Shown piece by piece: positions 7,884 through 16,157 of a DNA stretch of 32,263 bases; position 1 is the first letter of the stretch; each line of letters begins with the position of its first letter. The position numbers were made by a program, and so were the translations under genes. The notes beneath the pieces were generated by a model that did no database searches, was not told where the DNA came from, and was given only the letters and a program-made list of their open reading frames with translations. This DNA is from Rhizobium aethiopicum (GTDB lineage: Bacteria > Pseudomonadota > Alphaproteobacteria > Rhizobiales > Rhizobiaceae): the NCBI RefSeq assembly GCF_014197535.1, contig NZ_JACIFV010000039.1, positions 3,853-36,115 of the forward strand, given 5' to 3'.

Positions 7884-9530
7884 ATGGGGAAAATTCCTGC
7901 TGCCAGCTTGGCCCTCGAAAAAACGGAGGCGATAACTTCGGGCCTAATCGACCGGCTTTTGTTCTTTGACCGCGATTTCAATCCGATCGAAAATTTGCTT
8001 GGCAATGCGCTGCCCGCTTCCGTCAAACCAGCCGCGTCCTTTTGGGAGCACTTTCCGGAACTGGACAAATCGGCAGTCATGCTCGCTTTTCGTTCACTGG
8101 GTGACAGCGCCCAGCCTTTGCGAATAACAGGCGCACTCGGCGGATCACATGACCTGACGATCTATCGGATCGGTGATCTGTTTGCCGTGGTTCGGTCCGA
8201 GGAACACGCTGACGACGAGCGCGCAACCCTTTTGCATCTCGCGACCCATGATCCGCTGACTGGACTGCCGAACCGGCGCCAGTTCAGCGAGGATCTGAGC
8301 GGGCTGTTGCAGGAGATTGCAGGCTCGAGCGACACCCTCTCATTAATGCAACTCGATCTTGACGACTTCAAACCTGTCAACGACACGCTCGGGCATGCCG
8401 CGGGCGACAAGCTTCTTCAATCGGCTGCAAGGCGTATCCAGGCCTGCCTCTCCACCGATGACAGGGCCTATCGATTGGCCGGCGACGAATTCACGGTGAT
8501 CTCCGTGGGCGGAGGACATCCGGCCAAAGCGTACCGCTTGGCGGAAGACTTGGTTGCCGCGTTCAAAGAACCCTTCACGATAGACGGCATCGCGCTCTTT
8601 GTCGGCACCAGCATCGGCATATCCACCGCTCCGCCGGACGGCACGAGTCCGGAACAACTGATGAAAGCTTCCGACCTCGCACTCTACGCCGCCAAGAAAG
8701 AGGGGCGTGGTCGGGCTAAAGCCTATGACCCAACAATGCTAGAATTGCTGGAGCAACGGGAACTGCTGCGTCGCAGTCTGCGTATGGCGCTCGACCAACA
8801 GCAATTCTATGTCGAATACCAGCCGATTGCCGAGGGTGGCTGCATTGTCGGCTTCGAGGCGTTGCTGAGATGGCGCCACCCCCTGCTTGGAAAAATCCCT
8901 CCGGCGGCATTCATTCCGATGGCCGAGGCGGACGGGATGATGCCGGATATCGGCGCTTGGGTTTTGGAGCAGGCATGTCGCGAGGCGATGAAATGGCCGG
9001 AGAACTACCTCGTCGCCGTAAACCTGTCAGCGGCTGAATTCTTGACAAGCGGCCTGACCGACCGGATTTCGCAGACGCTGGACTTGGTCGGACTGCCGCC
9101 CGAGCGTCTGGAGCTCGAAATAACCGAGAGCGTGTTGCTCGAGCGGACCGTCAACAACATTGATACGCTCAACACCCTTAACGTATTGGGCATACGAATT
9201 TCGCTTGATGACTTCGGCACGGAATATTCGTCCCTGAGCTATCTCAAGACATTCCCTTTCGACACGATTAAGATCGACAAATACTTTATCACCGATCTCG
9301 AAACCGATCTGAAAAGCCAGGCAATTGTCCGCTGCATCGTGAACCTTGCACATGACCTCGACATGCAGGTGACAGCCGAGGGAGTTGAAACGCGGGGTCA
9401 GGCGGAATGGCTGCACCGTGTGGGCTGCGATAGGCTTCAGGGCTATCTGCTGAGCAGGCCGCTTGCCGTGGAGGCCATTGACGAATTCATCAAAGGGGCG
9501 GAAGCATCCAAAAGCCACGCCCGACTATAG
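7884..9530 (+). CDS. GGDEF-EAL c-di-GMP turnover protein
   Basis: ATG 7884 follows GGGGAGAG and gives 548 residues; a longer frame from 7824 lacks support. Residues 1-110 form an uncharacterised PAS-like sensor region without membrane segments. The GGDEF domain (about 113-275) has the active-site variant AGDEF (199-203). The RxxD inhibitory site is absent: the residues there read S-T-D-D. The EAL domain (about 300-545) keeps EAL (325-327), the VNLS asparagine, ELEITES, the double Asp at 442-443, KIDK, AEGVE and QGY. The usual DDFGTGYS reads DDFGTEYS, with Glu at 447. Both synthesis and hydrolysis of c-di-GMP are therefore plausible, without product inhibition. It is first in an operon with a partner-switching module, parallel to SiaD in Pseudomonas SiaABCD, although SiaD has no EAL domain. 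Confidence 0.92.
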   Translation: MGKIPAASLALEKTEAITSGLIDRLLFFDRDFNPIENLLGNALPASVKPAASFWEHFPELDKSAVMLAFRSLGDSAQPLRITGALGGSHDLTIYRIGDLFAVVRSEEHADDERATLLHLATHDPLTGLPNRRQFSEDLSGLLQEIAGSSDTLSLMQLDLDDFKPVNDTLGHAAGDKLLQSAARRIQACLSTDDRAYRLAGDEFTVISVGGGHPAKAYRLAEDLVAAFKEPFTIDGIALFVGTSIGISTAPPDGTSPEQLMKASDLALYAAKKEGRGRAKAYDPTMLELLEQRELLRRSLRMALDQQQFYVEYQPIAEGGCIVGFEALLRWRHPLLGKIPPAAFIPMAEADGMMPDIGAWVLEQACREAMKWPENYLVAVNLSAAEFLTSGLTDRISQTLDLVGLPPERLELEITESVLLERTVNNIDTLNTLNVLGIRISLDDFGTEYSSLSYLKTFPFDTIKIDKYFITDLETDLKSQAIVRCIVNLAHDLDMQVTAEGVETRGQAEWLHRVGCDRLQGYLLSRPLAVEAIDEFIKGAEASKSHARL

Positions 9531-9603
9531 TGCTCGAAACTTTTCTTCGTACTTCTACATTGCATGCAGATCTAACGCTGCTGACAAGCGAACGGAGGGC
9601 ATA

Positions 9604-10110
9604 TTGGAAGAGGAAGCATCCCGCTTCGACGACCACGCATTTGTGCCGATGGTATCGCTGGAAATGAACGTTGAGATGTTCAAATCTCAATGGCAGTTTT
9701 GTGATGAGATTACTGAATATCTCTCCGATATCCTCGGCCAAAGTCACAGTGATCCGGCTCGATACTCCAACTTTCTTTCGGTCGCGGCAAACGAGCTCAT
9801 AGAGCTCGCCTTCCGCGCGACAAACGAACGAGGAAAGATACGTTTCAGCCTCTCACGCAACGCGACGTTCAACCGGCTGAGAATTGCCTTTCCTTGCGAT
9901 GAGGAATTCCGCCGCAAACACATCAAGATAGGATCAAGCGAAATAGAGCCTGGTCTCGGCAACGGCTCCGGTCACCTGGTTGCCACGCCCGATGAGGCCT
10001 TGCTCAGTAATCTAGCGACGATATTAGGTGCATCTGTCCGCATCGAGAGAGACGGCGAGGACGGGATCGAAATCATTGCCGATTTCCCCTCTGCCGAGGA
10101 TTTCCAATGA
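9604..10110 (+). CDS. GHKL-like regulatory protein with degenerate N-box (slr1658/SiaB-like)
   Basis: A TTG start at 9604 is chosen because GGAGGG (9594-9599) lies 4-5 bases before it; the first in-frame ATG is far inside the conserved part. This gives 168 residues. The helix 'AANELIELAFRA' (N63-E64-L65) aligns with the N-box of its paralogue encoded at 13640, 'SNELIENAVKF', but the Asn that coordinates ATP-Mg is Leu here (L68). A Gly-rich stretch 'GLGNGSGHL' follows at about 118-126. No membrane segment. It resembles the SiaB/slr1658-type proteins that act as kinases or anti-regulators of STAS proteins. The loss of the Asn suggests a pseudokinase or binding-only partner. Its stop overlaps the next start (ATGA), so it is translationally coupled to the STAS-methyltransferase. 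Family placement is from pattern only. Confidence 0.65.
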   Translation: MEEEASRFDDHAFVPMVSLEMNVEMFKSQWQFCDEITEYLSDILGQSHSDPARYSNFLSVAANELIELAFRATNERGKIRFSLSRNATFNRLRIAFPCDEEFRRKHIKIGSSEIEPGLGNGSGHLVATPDEALLSNLATILGASVRIERDGEDGIEIIADFPSAEDFQ

Positions 10111-11279
10111 GCCTGCTTCCCCTGCCCTACACCGTGCGGTTTGATCCGACAAACCAAGAGCTCGTGCTGTCCGGCAAGATGCGGCCCGAAAGCCCCGCCG
10201 AGATTGCCGATGCCCTCGAACTGATGCGGCAAAGTTTGGAAAGATACAGCGGCATCGTTTACCTCAATGTCAAACGCCTGACGCACATTAATATGACGGC
10301 CTTCGCCGCCCTCTCCGATGTCGTGGCGGCAGGCTGCCGAACCAGGCCGGAACGGCAAATTAAGATCATTACGTCGAGCGTGATGGCGTGGTCTGCCTCG
10401 TTGTTCGAGACATTGACGGCATCGCAACCAAACCTGTCGGTTGAAGTCTATGATTCGGCCTTTTATCCCGGGCAAAGCTTTGTCGAGGACGAGAGCTTCA
10501 TTCCCATTTTGCGCACGCAGACGAAAATGACATGGAGGCACGAACGCGAACTCTTGCCACGCCACGGTCTGCGCCCCGGCCTGATCATGGCCGATATCTG
10601 TTGCGGCATCGGTGATTTCGCAGCTCTGGTTCAACGGGAATTCAACCCGACGCGCCTTGTCGCACTGGACCACTCCGTGCGCAGTCTCGACTATGCCCGT
10701 AAGGTCGCCGCCGAGTTCGGCCTGGAAGGCATCGAGTACACTTATGGCGATGCTTCTCAGATGCTGCTTCGAGACAATCAATTCGATTTTGTTACCTGCC
10801 GGCACTCGCTACAGATTTTCGACCGCCCCGAGATGCTGCTCCGGGAGCTTTATCGCATCTGCAAGCCCGGCGGCCGTGTCTACATCACGAATGAAAAGAA
10901 TTCGCATTGTTTGGGCGAGCCGCATGCCGACTCGATAAGATGGACCTACGAGGAAGTGGCGAAACTTTTCAGGCACTTCGACATGGATGTCGAGATGGGA
11001 CCGAAAAGCCGCCATCTCCTCCTCAACGCCGGCTTCGAGGACATCAAGGTCGACTGCTTCATGGTGACGAACCTTGACGGCGACCCCCAGGATTTCGCAG
11101 ATGTCATCGAAGCCTGGGAAAACGTCTATGCAGGCGAGATGGCCGTCCGCCGCGGCGACACGCCGGATTTCATTCGCAGATTCAGGCAAGGATTCAGGGA
11201 TCACGTCTTTGCCGCCCTTCACCCTAAAGGTTACGCAGGCTGGCCGATCTGGGCAGCCTCTGGTCGAAAGCCGCTGTAA
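10107..11279 (+). CDS. STAS domain-class I SAM methyltransferase fusion
   Basis: 390 residues. Residues 1-115 look like a STAS domain (beta strands 'YTVRFDPTNQELVLSG', 'GIVYLNVKRLTHINMTAF', 'IKIITSS'). At the usual phosphorylation site it reads N62-M63-T64-A65, where the free STAS protein of this operon reads N60-S61-S62-G63. Residues ~150-370 carry class I methyltransferase motifs: motif I 'ADICCGIGDFA', motif II 'LVALDHS', an acidic 'YGDASQM', motif IV 'FDFVTCRHSLQIF', and 'LYRICKPGGRVYI' after it. The substrate cannot be inferred; the fold group includes small-molecule and quinone methylases as well as protein methylases. Position between a GHKL-like protein and the phosphatase suggests that methyltransferase activity or localisation is controlled by STAS partner switching. 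The stop overlaps the next ATG by one base. Confidence 0.8.
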   Translation: MSLLPLPYTVRFDPTNQELVLSGKMRPESPAEIADALELMRQSLERYSGIVYLNVKRLTHINMTAFAALSDVVAAGCRTRPERQIKIITSSVMAWSASLFETLTASQPNLSVEVYDSAFYPGQSFVEDESFIPILRTQTKMTWRHERELLPRHGLRPGLIMADICCGIGDFAALVQREFNPTRLVALDHSVRSLDYARKVAAEFGLEGIEYTYGDASQMLLRDNQFDFVTCRHSLQIFDRPEMLLRELYRICKPGGRVYITNEKNSHCLGEPHADSIRWTYEEVAKLFRHFDMDVEMGPKSRHLLLNAGFEDIKVDCFMVTNLDGDPQDFADVIEAWENVYAGEMAVRRGDTPDFIRRFRQGFRDHVFAALHPKGYAGWPIWAASGRKPL

Positions 11280-13636
11280 TGGATAGGGGATCATCGAAAA
11301 GACCGGTCGGATTGAGCTCGTTTCGAGCAAAGTTCATCTTGGTCGTCGGTGGCGCCGTTCTCTTCGACTTATTGGTCAGCGGCGGCCTGGCGCTTTGGAA
11401 TGTTCAAAGGCTGTCGCGTGACGCAACGCTCGAAGTCGGCCAGGGCCTCGAAGCCGCTAGCCAGGAATATATCCGCACCTATGCCGATTCGACCGCAGCC
11501 CAGGTGAACCTGCTCCTGCGGCAGGTTCACAACGACGTCGACACCTTGGCAGGCGTGCTGCAGGCGCAGATCGACAATCCCGCCCGCAATTCCGATGTCG
11601 GCGCGGCAATCGCCCGCACATCGCCGGACAGTGTCAGTCTGTCTTACGATGAGAAGGGGAAATGGTCGCAAAACGCGCCCGGCTCCGCTTCAGTCGTCAG
11701 CGTCTGGGGTTATTTGCTCGGACAGGACCATCAGCCGAAACCCGACATCAGGCGCGATATTGAGACAAGCGCGGTTCTCGATCTCGTTGCGCCGAGCCTG
11801 CTGCAACACGGCGCTTCAAAGCTGCAGATGTATTACATCGGACCGAGGGAACGACCGATCTTCAGGACGGCGCCCTATACCGATCAGGCTCAGACCTTCG
11901 ACCGCCTTTATCCCGGGCACAACGAGGCTGATTTCTGGAACTTCTTTTTTCCTGGCCTGTATGAGTCCTGGCAGGGCTGGGCCAGGGACACGAAGACGCG
12001 ACCCGTCGCAGACGACATCACGCAGACGGCTCCTTATACGGATGCCATCACCGGCAAGCTGATCGTCAGTTTCTTTCATCCACTCTGGACCGCCGACAGA
12101 AAAGACGTGGCCGGAACGGCCGGCGCCGACATCACGCTCGACCAGCTCGCCCAAACGGTCGAAAACGTCAAGGTGGCCCAATCCGGCTTTGGATTCCTGG
12201 CAATGTCCGACGGAAACGTGGTCGCGATCAACAGCAGAGGCGAGCAGACGCTCGGCCTGCGTTCTGCGAGCGGCGCAAGCGGAACCGGGGTGACCGGGCT
12301 GGAGCGTTCCTTGAAAGGAAGCGCCCAGCCTGCGATAGCGAAACTGGCGCTCGACCGGGAACAGGGCATTCAACATCTGCTGCTGCAGCGGGACGGCAAT
12401 GAGGTCCCCTATATCGTGATCGTCAAGAAACTGCCCGCGACCAATCTCTGGTCCAGCGGCCCGGTTCGACAAGAGGCGATGTTGCTGGGAGTAGTGGTGC
12501 CGGAACGGGAAATCGACGCCTCCCTCTATGCCGCCCAGGCGAAAATTTCCGAGGCAACCAACCGGATCGTGATCTATCAGATCCTGGCGATCTTGATGTC
12601 GCTGCTGATCGTGACGATCGCTGTGTTTGCGGCTTCGAAACGCATAACGAGCGGGATCAGCGCACTTGCGGGGGCCGCTAAGCGCATTCAGGCGCAGGAC
12701 TATTCGGTCAGAGTGGCGATAACAAGCAAGGATGAGGTCGGCGCAGCTGGTGAAGCATTCAATCGCATGGCTGAACAGATCAGCTATCACACCGAAAATC
12801 TCGAGCAAATCGTCGAAGAACGAACGGCCCAGATCGAAGATCAGAAGGAAGAGATTTCGGCGCTGAACGCACAGCTCCAGCGAGAAAATCGTCGTCTCGG
12901 GACAGAGGTGGCCGTCGCTGAAAGAATCCAGCTCATGGTTCTTCCGTTGCAACAAGAGTTGGAGGAATTTCAGGACATCGAGATCGCAGCCTATATGAGG
13001 CCCGCGGAAGAGGTCGGCGGCGATTATTACGACGTATTGAAGAACGGAAAGCGGTTGAAGATCGGCATCGGCGACGTCACCGGCCACGGACTCGAAAGCG
13101 GCGTGTTGATGCTGATGGTCCAGTCCGTCGCCCGCGCCCTTCAGGAGGCGGGAAACACCGACGCCGTCAAATTTCTGGCGGATCTAAACAGCGCCTTGTT
13201 CAAGAACATAGTGAGGACGAGAATAGACAAGCACCTGACCCTGGCCTTTCTCGACTATGACGGCAAAGAGATGATTTTGTCCGGGCAGCACGAGGAAGTT
13301 GTCATCGTGCGGGCGAACGGCGAAATTCAACGCGTCGATACCATGGATCTCGGCATACCGATCGGCTTGGACGCGGATATTTCTGCATTCATCAAAACTC
13401 GTGAAATAACGTTCGAAAAAGGCGACCTCATCCTCCTGCACACCGACGGCGTAACAGAAGCAGCAAACGACGCGGGAGAAATGTTTGGCATGGAACGTCT
13501 CTGCAGCGAAGCACTTCGCTTGAAGGGTCAGAGCGCCGACAAGGTCGTTTCCGGAATTGTCGCGACACTAATGCACTTTATCGGATCGCAAAAAATCTAC
13601 GACGACATCACGCTTCTCGCGGTACGGCATAGGTGA
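11279..13636 (+). CDS. Membrane PP2C/SpoIIE-type phosphatase with extracytoplasmic sensor and HAMP domain (SiaA/RsbU-like)
   Basis: 785 residues; ATG at 11279 shares a base with the preceding TAA. First membrane segment about 18-39, a large extracytoplasmic sensor region 40-430 of dCache-like size, second membrane segment about 430-452, a HAMP domain about 453-505, a coiled coil about 505-545, then a SpoIIE-type PP2C domain to the end. All metal-binding acids are visible: D582 in 'VGGDYYDV', D599 in 'GIGDVTGHGLESG', D723 in 'LLHTDGVTEA' and D775/D776 in 'YDDITLLAVR'. It should dephosphorylate phospho-Ser/Thr STAS proteins, here those encoded at 14208 and possibly 10107, in response to an outside signal. 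Domain order equals that of Pseudomonas SiaA. Confidence 0.9.
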   Translation: MDRGSSKRPVGLSSFRAKFILVVGGAVLFDLLVSGGLALWNVQRLSRDATLEVGQGLEAASQEYIRTYADSTAAQVNLLLRQVHNDVDTLAGVLQAQIDNPARNSDVGAAIARTSPDSVSLSYDEKGKWSQNAPGSASVVSVWGYLLGQDHQPKPDIRRDIETSAVLDLVAPSLLQHGASKLQMYYIGPRERPIFRTAPYTDQAQTFDRLYPGHNEADFWNFFFPGLYESWQGWARDTKTRPVADDITQTAPYTDAITGKLIVSFFHPLWTADRKDVAGTAGADITLDQLAQTVENVKVAQSGFGFLAMSDGNVVAINSRGEQTLGLRSASGASGTGVTGLERSLKGSAQPAIAKLALDREQGIQHLLLQRDGNEVPYIVIVKKLPATNLWSSGPVRQEAMLLGVVVPEREIDASLYAAQAKISEATNRIVIYQILAILMSLLIVTIAVFAASKRITSGISALAGAAKRIQAQDYSVRVAITSKDEVGAAGEAFNRMAEQISYHTENLEQIVEERTAQIEDQKEEISALNAQLQRENRRLGTEVAVAERIQLMVLPLQQELEEFQDIEIAAYMRPAEEVGGDYYDVLKNGKRLKIGIGDVTGHGLESGVLMLMVQSVARALQEAGNTDAVKFLADLNSALFKNIVRTRIDKHLTLAFLDYDGKEMILSGQHEEVVIVRANGEIQRVDTMDLGIPIGLDADISAFIKTREITFEKGDLILLHTDGVTEAANDAGEMFGMERLCSEALRLKGQSADKVVSGIVATLMHFIGSQKIYDDITLLAVRHR

Positions 13637-13639
13637 GAC

Positions 13640-14200
13640 ATGGCGCCCAAAATATACGGCATCGAATCTCTAGCGGACATCAGCCTGGATTCTGGCGCTC
13701 GCCTGACATTGAGCGATGGGCCGCTTCAGCTTGGATGGAAGCATTCGGGAATGACTTCGGACTTCATAGCGGAGATCATGGCGCTGCCCTATTCCCGGTC
13801 GCGCAAAGATTACCTGCAGGCGCATCATGATATCGGATACCTCAGCAACGAGCTGATCGAAAATGCCGTCAAATTCCGACAGCCTGGCGACATCCTCATT
13901 GAAGCCGGCATCATCGATGGAAGCTTTCTGCTCAGGGTGAAGAATGCCCTCGATAGCGGGACAGCGTCTCGCTTACAGCAGCTCCTGCACCGCCTTCAAT
14001 CGAAGGAACCCGGACTACTTCTTCTTGAGCAAATCGAAATCAACGCGATATCGCCGGAAAGCGGTTCCGGTTTGGGCCTGCTCACCCTTTTGAGCGATTA
14101 CGATGCGAGAATGGCATGGACATTCCAAGTGAATAAGGACGAGCATATCATACTGACGACGACTGCAGCTGTGGCGATGCCCCCCTCCTCCAATCTGTGA
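13640..14200 (+). CDS. GHKL-like kinase/anti-regulator with intact N-box (slr1658/SiaB-like)
   Basis: 186 residues, ATG 3 bases after the phosphatase stop. The N-box 'YLSNELIENAVKF' has both N70 and the ATP-coordinating N75. A G-box-like 'GSGLGLLTLLSDYDA' lies at about 150-164. Size and motifs fit an RsbW/SpoIIAB-like or SiaB-like protein that phosphorylates a STAS partner. It is paralogous in layout to the product of 9604, which lacks the key Asn. The STAS target is probably encoded by the next gene, 7 bases downstream. Whether it is a true kinase cannot be decided from sequence. Confidence 0.7.
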   Translation: MAPKIYGIESLADISLDSGARLTLSDGPLQLGWKHSGMTSDFIAEIMALPYSRSRKDYLQAHHDIGYLSNELIENAVKFRQPGDILIEAGIIDGSFLLRVKNALDSGTASRLQQLLHRLQSKEPGLLLLEQIEINAISPESGSGLGLLTLLSDYDARMAWTFQVNKDEHIILTTTAAVAMPPSSNL

Positions 14201-14207
14201 GCGAAGA

Positions 14208-14546
14208 ATGGAAATCAGCGACGAAAGCTTCCGCGTATGGGCGGAAAAAAACGAGGTGTATTTCGATGGCGTCTTCCGCCTGGCAGGCCCAGACGCCTAT
14301 GCGCCGATCTATTCAATGATAACAGGCCTTCTCCATGAGGGGCACAAACAGGTGACGTTCAATCTGACGGGCCTCGAATTCCTGAATTCCTCGGGCATCA
14401 ACCTCCTGGCGAAGCTGACCATCGAAGCCAGAAAGATGGGCGACCTTCTGCTCATCGTCAAAGGCACCAATCAGCATCCGTGGCAGGCAAAATCCCTGCC
14501 GAATCTGAAGAAGCTGCACCCGCTGCTCGATTTGCGCCTGGCGTGA
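14208..14546 (+). CDS. STAS-domain protein, anti-anti-sigma/slr1659-like
   Basis: 112 residues, a single STAS domain. The strand-turn 'FNLTGLEFLNSSGINLLAKL' carries N60-S61-S62-G63, equivalent to the D-S-S-G phosphorylation site of SpoIIAA and RsbV, so S61 or S62 is the probable phospho-acceptor. This protein should cycle between a phosphorylated form (kinase encoded at 13640) and an unphosphorylated form (phosphatase encoded at 11279). There is no sigma-factor gene beside it, so its output is probably another protein of the operon. It is the last gene of the operon; a T-less hairpin follows at 14581-14596. Confidence 0.82.
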   Translation: MEISDESFRVWAEKNEVYFDGVFRLAGPDAYAPIYSMITGLLHEGHKQVTFNLTGLEFLNSSGINLLAKLTIEARKMGDLLLIVKGTNQHPWQAKSLPNLKKLHPLLDLRLA

Positions 14547-15017
14547 TTTGCGGCAAACAACTCTCCTTCTTCATTCCTGTCTCGGGCTGACCCGAGGGAG
14601 ATGCAGTCGCGCGCAATATTGCCAACGACCGCGGTGATGCCCCCACCAGATCGACCCTCCCGCGCTGACCCCACCAGTTGGCCGCGACGAATAGCCGGTG
14701 CTCCGCTCCCACGTTGTCCTCGGGCCACAATCTGTGATCGTCTTTCAGTGGACGAGCAACGGGAGTTTTCTCCATGAAGCTGATGCTGCGGAGCACGATC
14801 TCTCACCCATTCGGATGATTGTAATCATTGGTCCGATCTATAGTTTAGAGCAGGTTTTCGGCGACATCACCCGACTAGTCGTCGATGGGGGCTCGATTTT
14901 CGCGACGAACTCTTTTTGCAAAGAGCATGCCCGAGCAAGCAGATGTGGCAGGTGTAAAGGAACTTTCGTGGCTGGACTAGCTTCGAATAGTCCGGATGAT
15001 GTTTCAAAGGTAACAAC
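14547..15017. other. Intergenic region, no supported gene
   Basis: It begins with a hairpin CTCGGG-CTGA-CCCGAG at 14581-14596 that has no T-run and may mark the end of the signalling operon. Open frames at 14458-14796 (minus) and 14698-15054 (plus) have no ribosome site or recognisable protein. The promoter for 15018 must lie here but I cannot place it. Confidence 0.5.
14581..14596 (+). terminator. Hairpin after the signalling operon
   Basis: A 6-bp perfect stem (CTCGGG/CCCGAG) with a CTGA loop lies 35 bases after the STAS-gene stop. Without a U-tract it is at best a weak or Rho-assisted terminator, or an mRNA 3'-end stabiliser. Confidence 0.35.
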
Positions 15018-15956
15018 ATGCGTAAAACAGTTGCAGTCGGCCTGGCAGCCCTGATCGCCATGTACCTTCTCGGCGGCACGAGCGCGAGACATGAGATCTT
15101 TCCTTGGCCGCAACTTTCCGCGGCGAAGAAAATGGTAATCGGAGAGAAGGCGGCGGCTCCAAGCCGTTATACTTTCGACGACAAGGAACGGCTCGTTGCC
15201 GATGAATCAAAAACCACTGTGACCTGCCCGACTCAAACTGATCGAACTGCTGTCCTACTCATTCTTGGCCAATCGAACGCGGCCAACTACGGTGGACAAC
15301 GGCACCGGTCGGATTATGGCGCTCGCGTTGTAAACGCCTTTGACAAACGGTGCTTCATCGCGGCGTCGCCACTTCTTGGCTCGACCAATACCAAGGGAGA
15401 GTACTGGACGCTTCTGGGGAACAAATTGATCGCATCGGGACAAAACGACGATGTCATCCTCGCGCCTCTCGCATATGGCGGATCAGAGGTCGCACGATGG
15501 GCGACAGGCGGTGACCTCAATCCTATGCTTGTCGATACAATGAAACAGCTTCACGATTCCGGTTATCGGGTAACGAGCGTCCTCTGGGTGCAAGGAGAGG
15601 CGGACCTCGTTCACGGCACCACCGGGGAGGCCTATCAGAAACATTTCATGTCGATGGTTGACACATTGCGTCAGCACGGCGTCGAAGCACCCGTTTACAT
15701 TTCGATCGCATCGAAATGCCTGGAACCGAGCAACGGCGGCTTCAAGGAGCACATTCCGGACAATGCGATCGTACGGGCGCAACTGGCCCTATCAAGAAGC
15801 GGCCACGGTATCCGAGAGGGCGTCAATTCTGACGCGTTACTCGATGGAGACGACCGCTACGACGATTGCCATATCGGGGGCTCAGGCGCTGAGAAAGTGT
15901 CGCAGGCCTGGCTGAATCTTCTGCGTGGCGAGAGCCACCTGGAAAGCTCGCGATAG
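15018..15956 (+). CDS. Exported SGNH-type carbohydrate esterase (SASA/CE6-like)
   Basis: 312 residues. Residues 1-23 form a signal peptide or anchor ('VAVGLAALIAMYLLGG'). The nucleophile block 'LILGQSNAANYGG' puts the catalytic serine at S86; 'VLWVQGEADL' near 190-200 matches the middle block; and 'YDDCHIGGSGAEKV' provides D282 and H285 of the triad. The order GQSN, QGE(A/S)D, DxxH is that of the sialate O-acetylesterase/acetylxylan esterase group, which removes acetyl groups from saccharides. Substrate unknown; an envelope or exopolysaccharide acetyl ester is plausible in a rhizobium. It stands alone; AAAGG precedes the ATG. Confidence 0.8.
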   Translation: MRKTVAVGLAALIAMYLLGGTSARHEIFPWPQLSAAKKMVIGEKAAAPSRYTFDDKERLVADESKTTVTCPTQTDRTAVLLILGQSNAANYGGQRHRSDYGARVVNAFDKRCFIAASPLLGSTNTKGEYWTLLGNKLIASGQNDDVILAPLAYGGSEVARWATGGDLNPMLVDTMKQLHDSGYRVTSVLWVQGEADLVHGTTGEAYQKHFMSMVDTLRQHGVEAPVYISIASKCLEPSNGGFKEHIPDNAIVRAQLALSRSGHGIREGVNSDALLDGDDRYDDCHIGGSGAEKVSQAWLNLLRGESHLESSR

Positions 15957-16157
15957 TCTTCCCTGAACCGGTTCTCGCGCCTTCGCGAGCGACCACCATG
16001 GCCGCCCGCACGCCGAGTCTCGGATGCTTCTTCTGGGACCATAGCCGGGGCCCTTCGCCAGACCTCCGTCCGATGTGCAGAGCGCGATAGCAATCTATTC
16101 TCCAAGTCAGATCTCGTCGTGCAGTTGCACGGCATCTGGTCTCATTCGGAGGAAACG

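Noticed and set aside
9463..9603. Longer N-terminus of the GHKL-like protein starting inside the GGDEF-EAL gene
   Set aside because: The TTG at 9604 has a GGAGGG site at the right distance, and the upstream residues do not look conserved or structured.
11816..13087. 423-codon minus-strand frame
   Set aside because: Antisense to the PP2C phosphatase gene, whose coding frame is unambiguous.
14698..15054. 118-codon plus-strand frame before the SGNH esterase
   Set aside because: No ribosome site, overlaps the esterase start, and the sequence does not look like a folded protein.
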